Shown here: one piece after another, positions 7,772 to 16,229 of the stretch
Layout of the letters: each line of letters starts with the position of its first letter
How positions within the stretch are numbered: position 1 is the first letter of the stretch
Source of the DNA: Cupriavidus basilensis
GTDB lineage: Bacteria > Pseudomonadota > Gammaproteobacteria > Burkholderiales > Burkholderiaceae
Length of the DNA stretch: 64,000 nucleotides
NCBI RefSeq assembly: GCF_000876015.1
Contig: NZ_BBQM01000030.1
Coordinates: forward strand, 55,586-119,585
Direction: 5' to 3'
The notes under the pieces: model-generated
Told to the model about the DNA's origin: nothing
Database searches by the model: none
Seen by the model: only the letters and a program-made list of their open reading frames with translations
Position numbers and translations under genes: made by a program

Positions 7772-8857
7772 ATGAGTGTTGGAACCCAAACGGCCAGCCG
7801 CGTGCCGGCCGCCCCCACCATGAGCGTCTTCGAGCGCTACCTGAGCGTGTGGGTACTCCTGTGCATCGTCGCCGGTATCGCGCTCGGCCAGTTCGCGCCC
7901 AGCGTGTTCCATGCCATCGGCCGCATGGAGATCGCGCAGGTCAACCTGCCGGTGGGCCTGCTGATCTGGGTGATGATCATTCCCATGCTGCTCAAGGTGG
8001 ACTTCGGCGCTCTCGGCCAAGTCAAGCAGCATTGGCGCGGCATCGGCGTGACGCTGTTCGTCAACTGGGCCGTCAAACCCTTCTCGATGGCGCTACTCGC
8101 CTGGATCTTCATCCGCCAGGTCTTCGCGCAGTGGCTGCCCTCCGACCAGCTCGACAGCTATGTCGCGGGCCTGATCCTGCTGGCCGCCGCACCCTGCACG
8201 GCAATGGTGTTCGTCTGGAGCCGGCTGACCGGGGGCGATCCTGTGTTCACGCTGTCGCAGGTGGCGCTGAACGACACCATCATGGTCTTCGCCTTCGCCC
8301 CAATCGTGGGCCTGCTACTGGGCTTATCGTCCATTACGGTGCCGTGGGACACCTTACTGGTATCGGTCGGTCTGTACATCGTGATTCCGGTCATCCTGGC
8401 CCAGCTCTGGCGCCGCGCGTTGCTGAGCAAGGGCCAAGCCGCCTTCGACCGGGCGCTGGAGCGCATCGGCCCTCTGTCGATCGCGGCGCTGCTGCTCACG
8501 CTGGTGCTGCTGTTCGCCTTCCAGGGCGAGGCCATCATCCGCCAGCCGCTGGTGATCGCCATGTTGGCGGTGCCGATCCTGATCCAGGTGTTCTTCAACT
8601 CCGGGTTGGCCTACTGGCTCAACCGTCGGCTGGGCGAGCAGCACAACATTGCCTGTCCCTCGGCGCTGATTGGTGCCTCCAACTTCTTCGAGCTGGCCGT
8701 GGCCGCCGCCATCAGCCTGTTCGGCTTCCAGTCCGGCGCGGCGTTGGCCACCGTGGTCGGCGTGCTGATCGAGGTACCCGTGATGCTGCTGGTCGTGCGC
8801 GTGGTCAACCGCTCGCGCGGCTGGTACGAATGCGGCCCGAACTCCGCCACCCGATAA
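7772..8857 (+). CDS. acr3: Acr3-family arsenite efflux permease
   Basis: A 361-residue inner-membrane protein with ten hydrophobic segments, the usual topology of Acr3. The conserved AAPCTAMVFVWS motif carries the essential Cys142 in the fourth membrane helix, and GVLIEVPVML near the end carries the conserved Glu. It exports As(III) and possibly Sb(III). The start at 7772 is 10 bases past the arsC stop; a longer frame overlaps arsC and is rejected. It completes the reduce-and-export pathway of the operon. Confidence 0.95.
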   Translation: MSVGTQTASRVPAAPTMSVFERYLSVWVLLCIVAGIALGQFAPSVFHAIGRMEIAQVNLPVGLLIWVMIIPMLLKVDFGALGQVKQHWRGIGVTLFVNWAVKPFSMALLAWIFIRQVFAQWLPSDQLDSYVAGLILLAAAPCTAMVFVWSRLTGGDPVFTLSQVALNDTIMVFAFAPIVGLLLGLSSITVPWDTLLVSVGLYIVIPVILAQLWRRALLSKGQAAFDRALERIGPLSIAALLLTLVLLFAFQGEAIIRQPLVIAMLAVPILIQVFFNSGLAYWLNRRLGEQHNIACPSALIGASNFFELAVAAAISLFGFQSGAALATVVGVLIEVPVMLLVVRVVNRSRGWYECGPNSATR

Positions 8858-8874
8858 CCAACCAGGTCACTCCC

Positions 8875-9297
8875 ATGAGCACCGTCACGATCTACCACAA
8901 TCCCGACTGCGGCACCTCGCGCAACGTGCTGGCCCTGATCCGCAACAGCGGCGAGGAGCCCACGGTCATCGAGTACCTGAAGACCCCGCCCGATCGGGCG
9001 ACGCTGATGGTGCTGATCGCCGCAATGGGCGTATCGGCGCGCGCCGTGCTGCGCGAGAAAGGCACGCCCTATGCCGAACTGGGCCTGGGCGACCCGCAGT
9101 GGGGCGATGACCGGTTGATCGACTTCATGCTCCAGCATCCCATCCTCATCAACCGGCCCATTGTGGTCACGCCGCTGGGCACGCGCCTGTGCCGGCCTTC
9201 GGAGGCCGTGCTGGACATCCTGCCGCAGCCGCAGCGCGGCGCGTTCCGCAAGGAAGACGGCGAAGCCGTGGTGGATGCGGAGGGTCGCAGGGTCTGA
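8875..9297 (+). CDS. arsC: Arsenate reductase, glutaredoxin type
   Basis: A 140-residue ArsC of the plasmid R773 class. Cys12 lies in HNPDCGTSRN, and the arsenate-binding arginines are recognisable as REKGTPY, NRPIVV and LCRPSEAV, matching Arg60, Arg94 and Arg107 of the model enzyme. It uses glutathione and glutaredoxin, unlike the thioredoxin-type enzyme encoded upstream, so the operon carries two independent solutions to the same step. It starts 17 bases after acr3 and ends the ars transcript. Confidence 0.94.
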   Translation: MSTVTIYHNPDCGTSRNVLALIRNSGEEPTVIEYLKTPPDRATLMVLIAAMGVSARAVLREKGTPYAELGLGDPQWGDDRLIDFMLQHPILINRPIVVTPLGTRLCRPSEAVLDILPQPQRGAFRKEDGEAVVDAEGRRV

Positions 9298-9337
9298 GAC
9301 CTCCCGCACAAGCGGCAGGCAATCTGAAGTGAGGCTG

Positions 9338-9369
9338 GTATTATCGAATTTCGTTATCGATATTCGATA
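9338..9369 (+). promoter_or_regulatory. padR-chrA promoter and operator region
   Basis: A perfect inverted repeat TATCGAAT-N12-ATTCGATA (9342-9349 and 9362-9369) ends on the padR start codon. The 12-mer GTATTATCGAAT (9338-9349) is identical to 6425-6436 over the arsR -10 box, so TATTAT at 9339-9344 may be the -10 of a second promoter. I see no clear -35 box. PadR autoregulation is likely, and cross-control by ArsR is possible. Confidence 0.55.
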
Positions 9370-9698
9370 TGAAAGAGAAACCTACTCCACGTGCCATGGA
9401 GCACCACGACCTGCTGTCGGGGCTGATCCGCCTGCATGTGCTGCACCACGCAGCCGAGCAGGAGATCTACGGGCAATGGATGATCGACGAGCTGGCCCAC
9501 CACGGCTACCGCCTCTCCCCCGGAACGCTGTACCCGATGCTGCACAAGATGGAGCGCGACGGCTACCTCGTCTCCCGCCAGGAGCGTGAAGGGCGCACCG
9601 TGCGCAAGCTCTACACGATCACGCCCAAGGGCAAGGAAGGCTTGGCGCTGGCCAAGGACCGCATCCGGGAGTTCACCGGGGAGGCGATGCACAAATGA
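9369..9698 (+). CDS. PadR-family transcriptional regulator
   Basis: A 109-residue PadR winged helix. IYGQWMIDELAHHGYRLSPGTLYPMLHKMERDGYLVS is the DNA-binding core, TVRKLYTITPKGKE is the wing, and one C-terminal helix would dimerise. It overlaps chrA by ATGA and so probably controls chromate efflux, a pairing seen in other chrA loci. No ribosome-binding site precedes the ATG at 9369, where an inverted repeat overlaps the start. An internal ATG at 9396 has none either. Confidence 0.9.
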   Translation: MKEKPTPRAMEHHDLLSGLIRLHVLHHAAEQEIYGQWMIDELAHHGYRLSPGTLYPMLHKMERDGYLVSRQEREGRTVRKLYTITPKGKEGLALAKDRIREFTGEAMHK

Positions 9699-10924
9699 CA
9701 GATTCCACCAACACCTTGCAGCATGAGGCCGCTGCCGCGCGCGGCTCACCCGTCGAAGTCTTCGGCGCCTTCCTCAAGCTGGGGCTGACCTCCTTCGGCG
9801 GGCCGATCGCGCATCTGGGCTATTTCCGCTCGGAGTTCGTCGAGCGTCGCCGCTGGCTGGATGACCGCAGCTACTCCGATCTGGTCGCCCTGTGCCAGTT
9901 CCTGCCGGGGCCGGCCAGCAGCCAGGTCGGTATGGCGCTGGGGTTGGGCCGCGCGGGCTGGCTGGGGCTGCTGGCGGCCTGGGCCGGATTCACCTTGCCA
10001 TCGGCGATTGCGCTGATCCTGTTCGCCTTTGGCATCGCCGAGTACCAGGGGCTGGCCCAGTCCGGCTGGGTGCACGGGCTCAAGGTCGTCGCCGTGGCCA
10101 TCGTGGCGCAAGCGGTCTGGGGGATGGCCAAGTCGTTGTGCCCGGACCGGCCGCGCGCCGCGCTGGCCATTCTGGCGGCGCTGCTGACCATGGTCCTGCC
10201 CTCGGCCGCGGGACAGCTTGCCGCCATCGCGGTGGCAGGGCTGCTGGGCTGGTGGACATTGAAGATCGCGCAACCCGGCGGCGGCCACGCCCACAGCTAC
10301 CCCGTCTCGCGCAAGCTGGGCATCGTGGCGCTGCTGCTGTTTGCCGCACCGCTCGTCGGGCTGCCCCTGTGGGCGGCAGCCACGGACTCGTCCACGATAG
10401 CCCTGCTGGAAGGGGTGTACCGCTCCGGTGCACTGGTCTTCGGCGGTGGACACGTTGTGCTGCCGCTGCTGCAGGCCTCGGTGGTGCCCAGCGGCGTCGT
10501 GAGCAATGCCGACTTCCTGGCCGGCTACGGTGCGGCGCAGGCCGTGCCGGGGCCGCTGTTCACTTTCTCGGCCTACCTCGGCGCGGTCGCCCACGGACCG
10601 CTGCATGGCTGGATCGGCGGGCTGGCACTCCTGGGCACGATCTTCCTCCCCGCTTTTTTCATGCTGGTCGGTGCACTGCCGTTCTGGGAAGGGCTGCGCC
10701 ACCGCGCGGGCATCCAGACGGCCATGGCCGGCATCAACGCCGGCGTGGTCGGTATTCTGGTGTCCGCCCTCTATGACCCGGTATGGACGAGTGCCATCCA
10801 CAGCAAGGCGGATTTTGGGCTGGCGCTGCTCTCGTTCGGACTGCTGACGGTGGGGCGCGTGCCGCCGGCGCTCGTGGTGCTGTTAGCCGGGCTGGTGGGC
10901 TGGGTCATGGCAATGGGCGTCTGA
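9695..10924 (+). CDS. chrA: Chromate efflux transporter ChrA
   Basis: A 409-residue bidomain CHR-family transporter. The two homologous halves each begin with the family motif: FGAFLKLGLTSFGGPIAHLGYFR with QFLPGPASSQ in the N-half, and VYRSGALVFGGGHVVLPLLQ with QAVPGPLFTF in the C-half. It exports chromate from the cytoplasm using the membrane potential. Its start overlaps the padR stop. The GNAT gene follows after 5 bases. The location beside an arsenic operon makes this a compound metal-resistance block. Confidence 0.94.
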   Translation: MTDSTNTLQHEAAAARGSPVEVFGAFLKLGLTSFGGPIAHLGYFRSEFVERRRWLDDRSYSDLVALCQFLPGPASSQVGMALGLGRAGWLGLLAAWAGFTLPSAIALILFAFGIAEYQGLAQSGWVHGLKVVAVAIVAQAVWGMAKSLCPDRPRAALAILAALLTMVLPSAAGQLAAIAVAGLLGWWTLKIAQPGGGHAHSYPVSRKLGIVALLLFAAPLVGLPLWAAATDSSTIALLEGVYRSGALVFGGGHVVLPLLQASVVPSGVVSNADFLAGYGAAQAVPGPLFTFSAYLGAVAHGPLHGWIGGLALLGTIFLPAFFMLVGALPFWEGLRHRAGIQTAMAGINAGVVGILVSALYDPVWTSAIHSKADFGLALLSFGLLTVGRVPPALVVLLAGLVGWVMAMGV

Positions 10925-10929
10925 ATCTC

Positions 10930-11460
10930 ATGTGGCACACCCTGACCATCCAGCTCCGACACGAAACCGCCGACGACATTGCCGCCATCGAAGCGGTCAC
11001 GACCGCCGCCTTCGCTGATGCACCACACACCAGCCACACCGAGCAATTCATCGTGCGCGCCTTGCGTGCCGCCAACGAACTGACGCTTTCCATCGTGGCC
11101 GAAGAACATGGGCGCGTCGTCGGTCACGTCGCGCTGTCGCCAGTAACGATCACCCATGAGCACAGGCGAAAGACCGAGGGCTGGTATGGGTTGGGGCCGA
11201 TCTCCGTCCTGCCGCCAAGGCAGGGGCGAGGCATCGGTTCGCGCCTGATGGAACAGGCGCTGTCTGAACTGCGGGCTATGCAGGCCGCAGGCTGCGTGCT
11301 GCTGGGAGATCCAACGTACTACACGCGCTTTGGCTTCCAGGCCCATGCGGGCTTGCAACTGCCGGGCGTGCCGCCCGGCTATTTCATGGCGCTGGCCCTG
11401 CATGGGACAGTGCCGGAAGGCATCGCGCACTACAGCGATGCCTTCAACGCCGCCGCCTGA
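10930..11460 (+). CDS. GNAT-family N-acetyltransferase
   Basis: A 176-residue YhbS-like acetyltransferase. The acetyl-CoA loop is visible as VLPPRQGRGIGSRLMEQAL (the R/Q-x-x-G-x-G/A pattern), followed by VLLGDPTYYTRFGF, typical of the YhbS group. The substrate is unknown. It follows chrA by 5 bases and is probably co-transcribed, but nothing in the sequence ties it to chromate; it may be a passenger of the same cargo block. The 200 bases after it hold only a hairpin. Confidence 0.87.
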   Translation: MWHTLTIQLRHETADDIAAIEAVTTAAFADAPHTSHTEQFIVRALRAANELTLSIVAEEHGRVVGHVALSPVTITHEHRRKTEGWYGLGPISVLPPRQGRGIGSRLMEQALSELRAMQAAGCVLLGDPTYYTRFGFQAHAGLQLPGVPPGYFMALALHGTVPEGIAHYSDAFNAAA

Positions 11461-11625
11461 GCCAGCGCGAAGGCGGCGGCGTTTTAATTCGGCTATTGGC
11501 CTTGAACACCGGGCGCGGCCACTGTCGCACCCGGATTTCGCGTCCACCGCGCCCAGGGCGGAACGGCCTGGGCGCGGTGCTGATCGCGGTTATTCCTTCG
11601 TCTCGATGCGCCACCACACAAAGCG

Positions 11626-11653
11626 AAGCGCCCCGGTCGAGGCCGGGGCGCTT
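11626..11653. terminator. Hairpin between the convergent GNAT and parB genes
   Basis: AAGCGCCCCGG (11626-11636) and CCGGGGCGCTT (11643-11653) form a perfect 11 bp stem with a 6-base loop. It lies between the ends of a plus-strand and a minus-strand gene, so it could stop both transcripts. There is no long T run on either side, so termination is likely but not certain. Confidence 0.5.
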
Positions 11654-11667
11654 GCCTTCGGCGCGGG

Positions 11668-13728
11668 TCAAGCGGCCAGTGCCTCGGCGGGTTCATCCGC
11701 CATTGCCTCGGTATCCTCCGGGGCGTCCTGCTCCGGGCCTTCTTCCTGCGCGGCCTCCTGCGGGCCTTCGGCCTTGAAGATGGCGGGCATCCAGCCGGTG
11801 CCATCGGCCAGCCGCTCGGCCTCACTGGCAATGTCGGCCTTCTTGAGCTTCGCCAGCCGGGTGACGAATTCCGGTGCAAACGCGCCCACGGCATCCAGAA
11901 TCACGGCCTTGGAAACGTGCTTGAAGTAGCCTTCTGCGGTCGGCTTCCACCATGCGGCCATGTCGAGGCCCACGGCCTGCGCCAGTTCCTTGCCGGGCTG
12001 GTGCGGCGTGGCACGGGGCGTCACCACGTCCACCATGGAAGCCACGCACACGGCCAGCAGCCGCACCAGTTCGTCTTGCGACTTCGCCAGCAGCGCGGCG
12101 AACAGTTCGGCGCTGTCCTCCGGCAAGGCTTCACCGGCTACCTGTTGCAGTTCGCGCAGCGCCACGGCGGCAGGCGATTCCGGCCAGTCCGGGGCCATGC
12201 CTTCCAGCCGGTCTTGCGCCGTGAGGCGCACGCCGAGTGGCAGTCCATCGCCGTAGGCGTCGGGCTGCAAGACCTTCTGCACCATGCCATGCACCAGCGC
12301 GGCCAGCGCGACGTGCGGATGCCGTGCGACTTCGATTTGCAGCGCCGCCGTGCGATGGGCGCTCAACCACTGCGCCAGCCGGTCGGACAGGCTCGCGGCC
12401 TTGGGCGCGTCGTCGGCGTCCTCGTGCTCGTCGTTGGCGGCTTCGCCTTCGGTGCTGCCGAAACCGCGCCGCAGCTTTTCAAGCGTGCGCAGCGCCTTCG
12501 CCTCGGCTTCGCGCAGCAGGCCGCGATGAATGACGGCCTCGCCGCTGCGGTCGATGGTGACGATGGCACCGGCCACCTCGCGCACTTCGGGGGCATAGCC
12601 TTGTAAGGCGTCCTCCGCGTCTTGCAGTTCCCCGACCACCTGATCGCGCCGCTGTTCCAGTTTCTCGGCCTTGGCCTCGTCCTCGCTGCTTTCAACTTGG
12701 CAGGCTTCTTCCAGTTCGGCTTCGATCTTTTCGAGGCGGGTTTCCAGCGAGGCGATGCGGCGAGCCTCGCGGCTGGTCGGCTCGCGGCGGTGGCGCGGGG
12801 CGTTCTGGAACGCCTGCCGTTCCTCGTAGGCCAGATGCGGCACGGCCTCCACCCATGCCCATCCCTCGGCGCGCACGTCCTCGGCCAGCATTGCCAGCTT
12901 GTCGCGCACCAGCGTTTCCAGCACTGCGGTATCGGTGAGGTAGGTTCCGGCATCGCCTTCTGCGAACAGGTCGCGGCGGATGCCGCCGCCTGCCTGCCGG
13001 TAGGCGTCCAGCCCGACGAAGCGCACCAGCGCGTGCGCGGCGTCGATTTCGCGCTCGGTCAGGCGCTCGCGCAGCTTGGACGGGCTGCGCTGCCATTCCG
13101 GCGCACCATAGAACGCGGCTTCCTGCGCGGTGTGGTCGTCGGTGATGGTCAAGGCCATCAACTGTTCCAGCGTCGCGGCTCCGGCGCGGTAATCGGCCAG
13201 CAGGCGCGGCGAGACGTTCGCCAGCTTCAAGCGGCGCTGCACCACCAGCGGGGACACGCCGAAGTCTGCGGCAATGTCCTCCACCGAGCGGCCTTCCTTG
13301 ACCAGCGCGGCGAAGGCCGCGAACTGGTCGGCGGGGTGCATGTTCTCGCGCTGCACGTTCTCCGCGAGGCTGACGGTGCGGGCGGACGCATCGGCCACCA
13401 GCAGGCACGGCACTTCGTAGTCGGCGGGGATGCGCTTCTTCTTCGCCAGCAGCTTCAAGGCGGTCAGGCGACGGTCGCCTGCGACGACTTCGTATTGCTC
13501 GCCATCGGCGGCGAGGATGACGATCAGGTTTTGCAGCAGGCCGATGCGGGCAATGCTCGCGGCCAGTTCGGGGATGGATTGGCGCGGGGTCGTGCGGACG
13601 TTGCGCTTGGAGCGGCGCGGCAACAACTGCGAGAGGGGGACCAAGATCAGGTTCTTGGTCGGGTCGGCCACTTCCAGCGGTGCGGCGGCTTCGATGGCGA
13701 CGGCTTCGGTTTTGAGTACGGCGTTCAT
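11668..13728 (-). CDS. parB: ParB/Spo0J-like partition protein, long ICE form
   Basis: A 686-residue protein, more than twice the size of plasmid ParB. The N-terminal CTP-binding ParB domain spans about residues 28-125, with GDRRLTALKLLAKK and SLAENVQRENMHPADQFAAF. A helix-turn-helix follows at EDIAADFGVSPLVVQRRL. Residues about 320-380 are a charged coiled coil (SLETRLEKIEAELEEACQ), and the C-terminal third is ICE-specific and ends in an acidic tail. It should bind the element's centromere and work with ParA. The start at 13728 has AAGGAG eight bases upstream. Confidence 0.92.
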   Translation of the reverse strand: MNAVLKTEAVAIEAAAPLEVADPTKNLILVPLSQLLPRRSKRNVRTTPRQSIPELAASIARIGLLQNLIVILAADGEQYEVVAGDRRLTALKLLAKKKRIPADYEVPCLLVADASARTVSLAENVQRENMHPADQFAAFAALVKEGRSVEDIAADFGVSPLVVQRRLKLANVSPRLLADYRAGAATLEQLMALTITDDHTAQEAAFYGAPEWQRSPSKLRERLTEREIDAAHALVRFVGLDAYRQAGGGIRRDLFAEGDAGTYLTDTAVLETLVRDKLAMLAEDVRAEGWAWVEAVPHLAYEERQAFQNAPRHRREPTSREARRIASLETRLEKIEAELEEACQVESSEDEAKAEKLEQRRDQVVGELQDAEDALQGYAPEVREVAGAIVTIDRSGEAVIHRGLLREAEAKALRTLEKLRRGFGSTEGEAANDEHEDADDAPKAASLSDRLAQWLSAHRTAALQIEVARHPHVALAALVHGMVQKVLQPDAYGDGLPLGVRLTAQDRLEGMAPDWPESPAAVALRELQQVAGEALPEDSAELFAALLAKSQDELVRLLAVCVASMVDVVTPRATPHQPGKELAQAVGLDMAAWWKPTAEGYFKHVSKAVILDAVGAFAPEFVTRLAKLKKADIASEAERLADGTGWMPAIFKAEGPQEAAQEEGPEQDAPEDTEAMADEPAEALAA

Positions 13729-13806
13729 GGTGATAACTCCTTGCGGTTGGGGTGCAGCAGCGAGAGAAGCGGCAAGGGCTGCTGCCTGCCCCTGCCGCGT
13801 GGGGAT

Positions 13807-14631
13807 TCAGGCTTTCAACTGGCGCAGGCCATCGGCCAGCAGCCACAGGGCGCGGTTCAGGCGCACGCTTTGGTCGATGCCCTGCACGGGCCGGGTGGTC
13901 TGGCGGCGGCCATTCGCGGCGCGGGCGGACAGGCCGCCTTTGGTCAAGTTCTCCTGCGTGCGGTTGAACACGCTCCACAGGTCGCGGCGGTCGTCGTCAT
14001 GGCGGCGCGGCCTCAGGATTTGCGATTCCGTGATGGGCGCGGGCTTGTCCTCGTCGTACTTCAACGCCAGCGCAGCGCGGGCGAACACTTCCGATTCCCC
14101 GGCGTCCAGCGTGATCGCGCGCATGGCATCGCGCGATTCCTGCGCCCGGTCGAAGCCGTGCAGGACTTCGTAAGCGCCTTCGATCACCTGCGCCGCCACG
14201 TCGCCCTTGTGCGGTACGCGCACGTCGGCCACGGTGTCACCGCAGACAAGGCCATTGCTGCAAACGAAGCGGAACATCCCGGCCAGCATCTGATAGCTGC
14301 TGGTGCCGTCATGGGAGTTCAGCAGGATGATTTCGTTGGCCTCGCGGCCGTTGATCTGGCTGGCGTGGCGCAGCCGGATCATGTGCTTGGTGTAGTCACG
14401 GCGGTCGTCGTGGCGCACGCGGGTTTGCGTCACCATGAAAGGCTCGAAGCCTTCCCCGCGCAGTTCTTGCAGCACGGTGGCGGTGGGGATGTAGCTGTAC
14501 CGCTCGGAGCGGCTTTCGTGCGGGGCTTCCGCGTAGATGGACGGGGCCACGGCCCGGATTTGGTCATCGGACAAGGGACGTTCCGAACGCAGCACCGGGG
14601 AACGGGAAGCGAAGCGGGATGCGAGTTGCAT
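13807..14631 (-). CDS. DUF932 domain protein
   Basis: A 274-residue DUF932 (phage/plasmid-like) protein. Recognisable blocks are SDDQIRAVAPSIYAEAPHESRSERYSYIPT, MIRLRHAS, LLNSHDGTSSYQMLAGMFRFVCSNG and AYEVLHGFDRAQESRDAM. The family is a regular neighbour of parB and radC in ICEs; its biochemical role is not established. AGGAG lies six bases before the start. It is separated from parB by 78 bases on the same strand. Confidence 0.88.
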   Translation of the reverse strand: MQLASRFASRSPVLRSERPLSDDQIRAVAPSIYAEAPHESRSERYSYIPTATVLQELRGEGFEPFMVTQTRVRHDDRRDYTKHMIRLRHASQINGREANEIILLNSHDGTSSYQMLAGMFRFVCSNGLVCGDTVADVRVPHKGDVAAQVIEGAYEVLHGFDRAQESRDAMRAITLDAGESEVFARAALALKYDEDKPAPITESQILRPRRHDDDRRDLWSVFNRTQENLTKGGLSARAANGRRQTTRPVQGIDQSVRLNRALWLLADGLRQLKA

Positions 14632-15122
14632 GGCATTTCTCCTGACAAAGAAAAAAGGGTTTGCTGTTCACCGCATACCGGATTCCTAGATTCGGAAGCC
14701 CAGCCTTTCGGCTGTTCGGTGCGGTCGGCACGAGGAACCCGGTTGGCCCTGTTGCCACCGTCTTTCCTGAGTTCATCGCCCGCGACGGTCAGGAGCGCGC
14801 GGACGGGGGCCGTCAAGGAGGCAAGCGCAGGGTGGGTGCGGCCCGCAGGCGCAGCCGAGGACACGGCCCTGCGCGCCTTGACGGCACACGGCCGCGGGCT
14901 ACAGTCGCGGTGAAGGTGATGAAGTCAGGGGAGACGGCTGGACATGGCCACGGCCCCTCAATACGCCGACCGCACGGCAAGCGAAGCGCGCAGGCCCGGA
15001 TCTAGGAATCCGGGCCGGAGGCGTCAGCCGAGCGGAGCGAGGGAACGATGGAAGCCCGAAGGGGGCGAGACTCGCGTAGCGAGGCTCGATGCGCAGCACG
15101 ACAGCGCGACCGGCCATGTTTC
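14632..15122. other. Gene-free leader before cargo block 2
   Basis: About 490 bases with no credible gene. A -35-like TTGACGGC with TACAGT 16 bp further on (about 14878-14905) could promote rightward transcription. GATCTAGGAATCCGGGCC and the inverse CCGGATTCCTAGATTCGG at 14680-14700 form a long-range inverted pair. The last 130 bases are leader repeat copy A (14976-15108). Confidence 0.5.
14976..15108 (+). repeat. Leader repeat, copy A
   Basis: This is a near-identical direct repeat of 17185-17307. Shared blocks are GCGCGCAGGCC, GGGCCGGAGGCGTCAGCCGA, CGAGGGAACGATGGAAGCCC, GGGGCGAGACTCGCG and AGCACGACAGCGCG. The similarity continues weakly as CCGGGGACGC into the promoter region of the downstream gene in both places. 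Each copy lies just upstream of a cargo module. Confidence 0.8.
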
Positions 15123-15152
15123 TTGGCCGGGGACGCACGACTGTCCTACGAT
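15123..15152 (+). promoter_or_regulatory. Leaderless-type promoter of the cargo gene at 15159
   Basis: TTGGCC (15123-15128) and TACGAT (15147-15152) are separated by 18 bp, and the ATG begins seven bases past the end of the -10 box. No ribosome-binding site precedes the start codon, so the transcript is probably leaderless, as proposed for arsR in the same element. Confidence 0.55.
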
Positions 15153-15158
15153 CCCTCT

Positions 15159-15827
15159 ATGGAGGAAACCATCATCAACAACGACGATCGTTTGGAGCAC
15201 ATGCTCCACCGCTCCAATGCCTTGCACGAACGTCTGGATGAACTACTGGGCGACGCCGATTTCGATGGATCGCCCCGTGGCGAGTCAGCTCTTGGCATGT
15301 GCCTGGTCGCTATGGAGCATGCAACAGCGATGCGAGCATTGATGGCGCTGCGACTACCCTCGTCCGCCGTCGGCCTCATGCGCCTGCAGTTCGAGGCCCT
15401 GACGCGGGCAATGTGGCTGCTCTACGCAGCCAGCGACGCAGCGATCGACAAGCTGCTGGCGCCACTGACGCTGCAGAGCGAACAGGCGGCCAAGAACTTG
15501 CCTGGCGCCAGCGAAATGATTGAGCAGATCGGCAAGCGAGTCGGACAAGGCGCGCCGGCGGCTGCGCACCAAATGCTTTCGCATTTCAAGGATGTGACCT
15601 GGCACGGCATGAACTCGTTCGTGCATGGCGGCATTCATCCACTGCGGCGCAGTGCCGACGGCTTCCCGGTCGATCTTGCGCTACAGGTACTGCGCAGCTC
15701 GAACGGTCTGACGACCATGACCGGCATGACGATGGCAGTCCTCACCGGCGACGAGGCCGTGGCCAAGCCCGTGAGTAAGATCCAGCCGGCATTCGCCGAC
15801 TGCCTGCCGGATCTCCTGAAACCTTGA
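15159..15827 (+). CDS. Unassigned helical cargo protein
   Basis: A 222-residue, almost entirely helical soluble protein that I cannot assign with confidence; it resembles the DUF6988/DUF5677-type proteins of unknown function. Conserved-looking features are the central VGLMRLQFEALTRAMWLLYAAS, where an Arg, Glu and Arg face one side of a helix, and a later WHGMNSFVHGGIHPLRR with paired histidines, which suggests a buried active site or ligand pocket. The start at 15159 is set by the promoter; a longer frame starting at 15048 runs through the leader repeat. It stands alone between DUF932 and the second DUF2958, both on the other strand. As ICE cargo it could be a defence or stress gene, but that is only context. 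Confidence 0.7.
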   Translation: MEETIINNDDRLEHMLHRSNALHERLDELLGDADFDGSPRGESALGMCLVAMEHATAMRALMALRLPSSAVGLMRLQFEALTRAMWLLYAASDAAIDKLLAPLTLQSEQAAKNLPGASEMIEQIGKRVGQGAPAAAHQMLSHFKDVTWHGMNSFVHGGIHPLRRSADGFPVDLALQVLRSSNGLTTMTGMTMAVLTGDEAVAKPVSKIQPAFADCLPDLLKP

Positions 15828-15857
15828 ACGAGGCATCTTGCGACGCCCCGCGCGAAA

Positions 15858-16208
15858 TCATTCGATGATCCGCCCGGCCAGCCGCGCATCGCGCGCATAG
15901 GCACTCAGGCGCTTCTCGGCACGGAAGTGCAGATCGCGTTCGACCGGCAACCCGAGCCGCCCGCGCACGGCCGCCAGCTCCTGCAGGCTGACCCAGCCGA
16001 TTTCCGGCATCCCCAGGCCCAAATCGCACAGCCCAAAGGCGTGGTCGTGGTCATCGGGATCAATCTCGGTCAGCAGCCAGGTCGCGCCGGCGTCCGGCGT
16101 GAACAGCTTGACCACGGGGGCCGGATCGAAGTCCGGGTTCTCCAAGGATTCGCGGCCGTTGGCCAGCAACACGATGCGCTGCTCGTCGGTGATGAGTGCG
16201 TTGTTCAT
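15858..16208 (-). CDS. DUF2958 domain protein, copy 2
   Basis: A 116-residue paralogue of the protein at 4378-4728, with the same length and pattern: EQRIVLLANGRES, APVVKLFTPDAGATWLLTEIDP, FGLCDLGLGMPEIGWVSLQEL and RDLHFRAEKRLSAYA. Function unknown. The start at 16208 has AGGAG seven bases upstream. Between that site and the leader repeat is the hairpin CGGGC-AATTCC-GCCCG, which is also found before radC. It ends 30 bases past the convergent cargo gene. Confidence 0.86.
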   Translation of the reverse strand: MNNALITDEQRIVLLANGRESLENPDFDPAPVVKLFTPDAGATWLLTEIDPDDHDHAFGLCDLGLGMPEIGWVSLQELAAVRGRLGLPVERDLHFRAEKRLSAYARDARLAGRIIE

Positions 16209-16229
16209 GGTGAACTCCTGAAAGGAAGC

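Noticed and set aside
12622..14913. 763-residue plus-strand frame across parB and DUF932
   Set aside because: It overlaps two well-supported minus-strand genes and their gap, and has no ribosome-binding site or recognisable domain.
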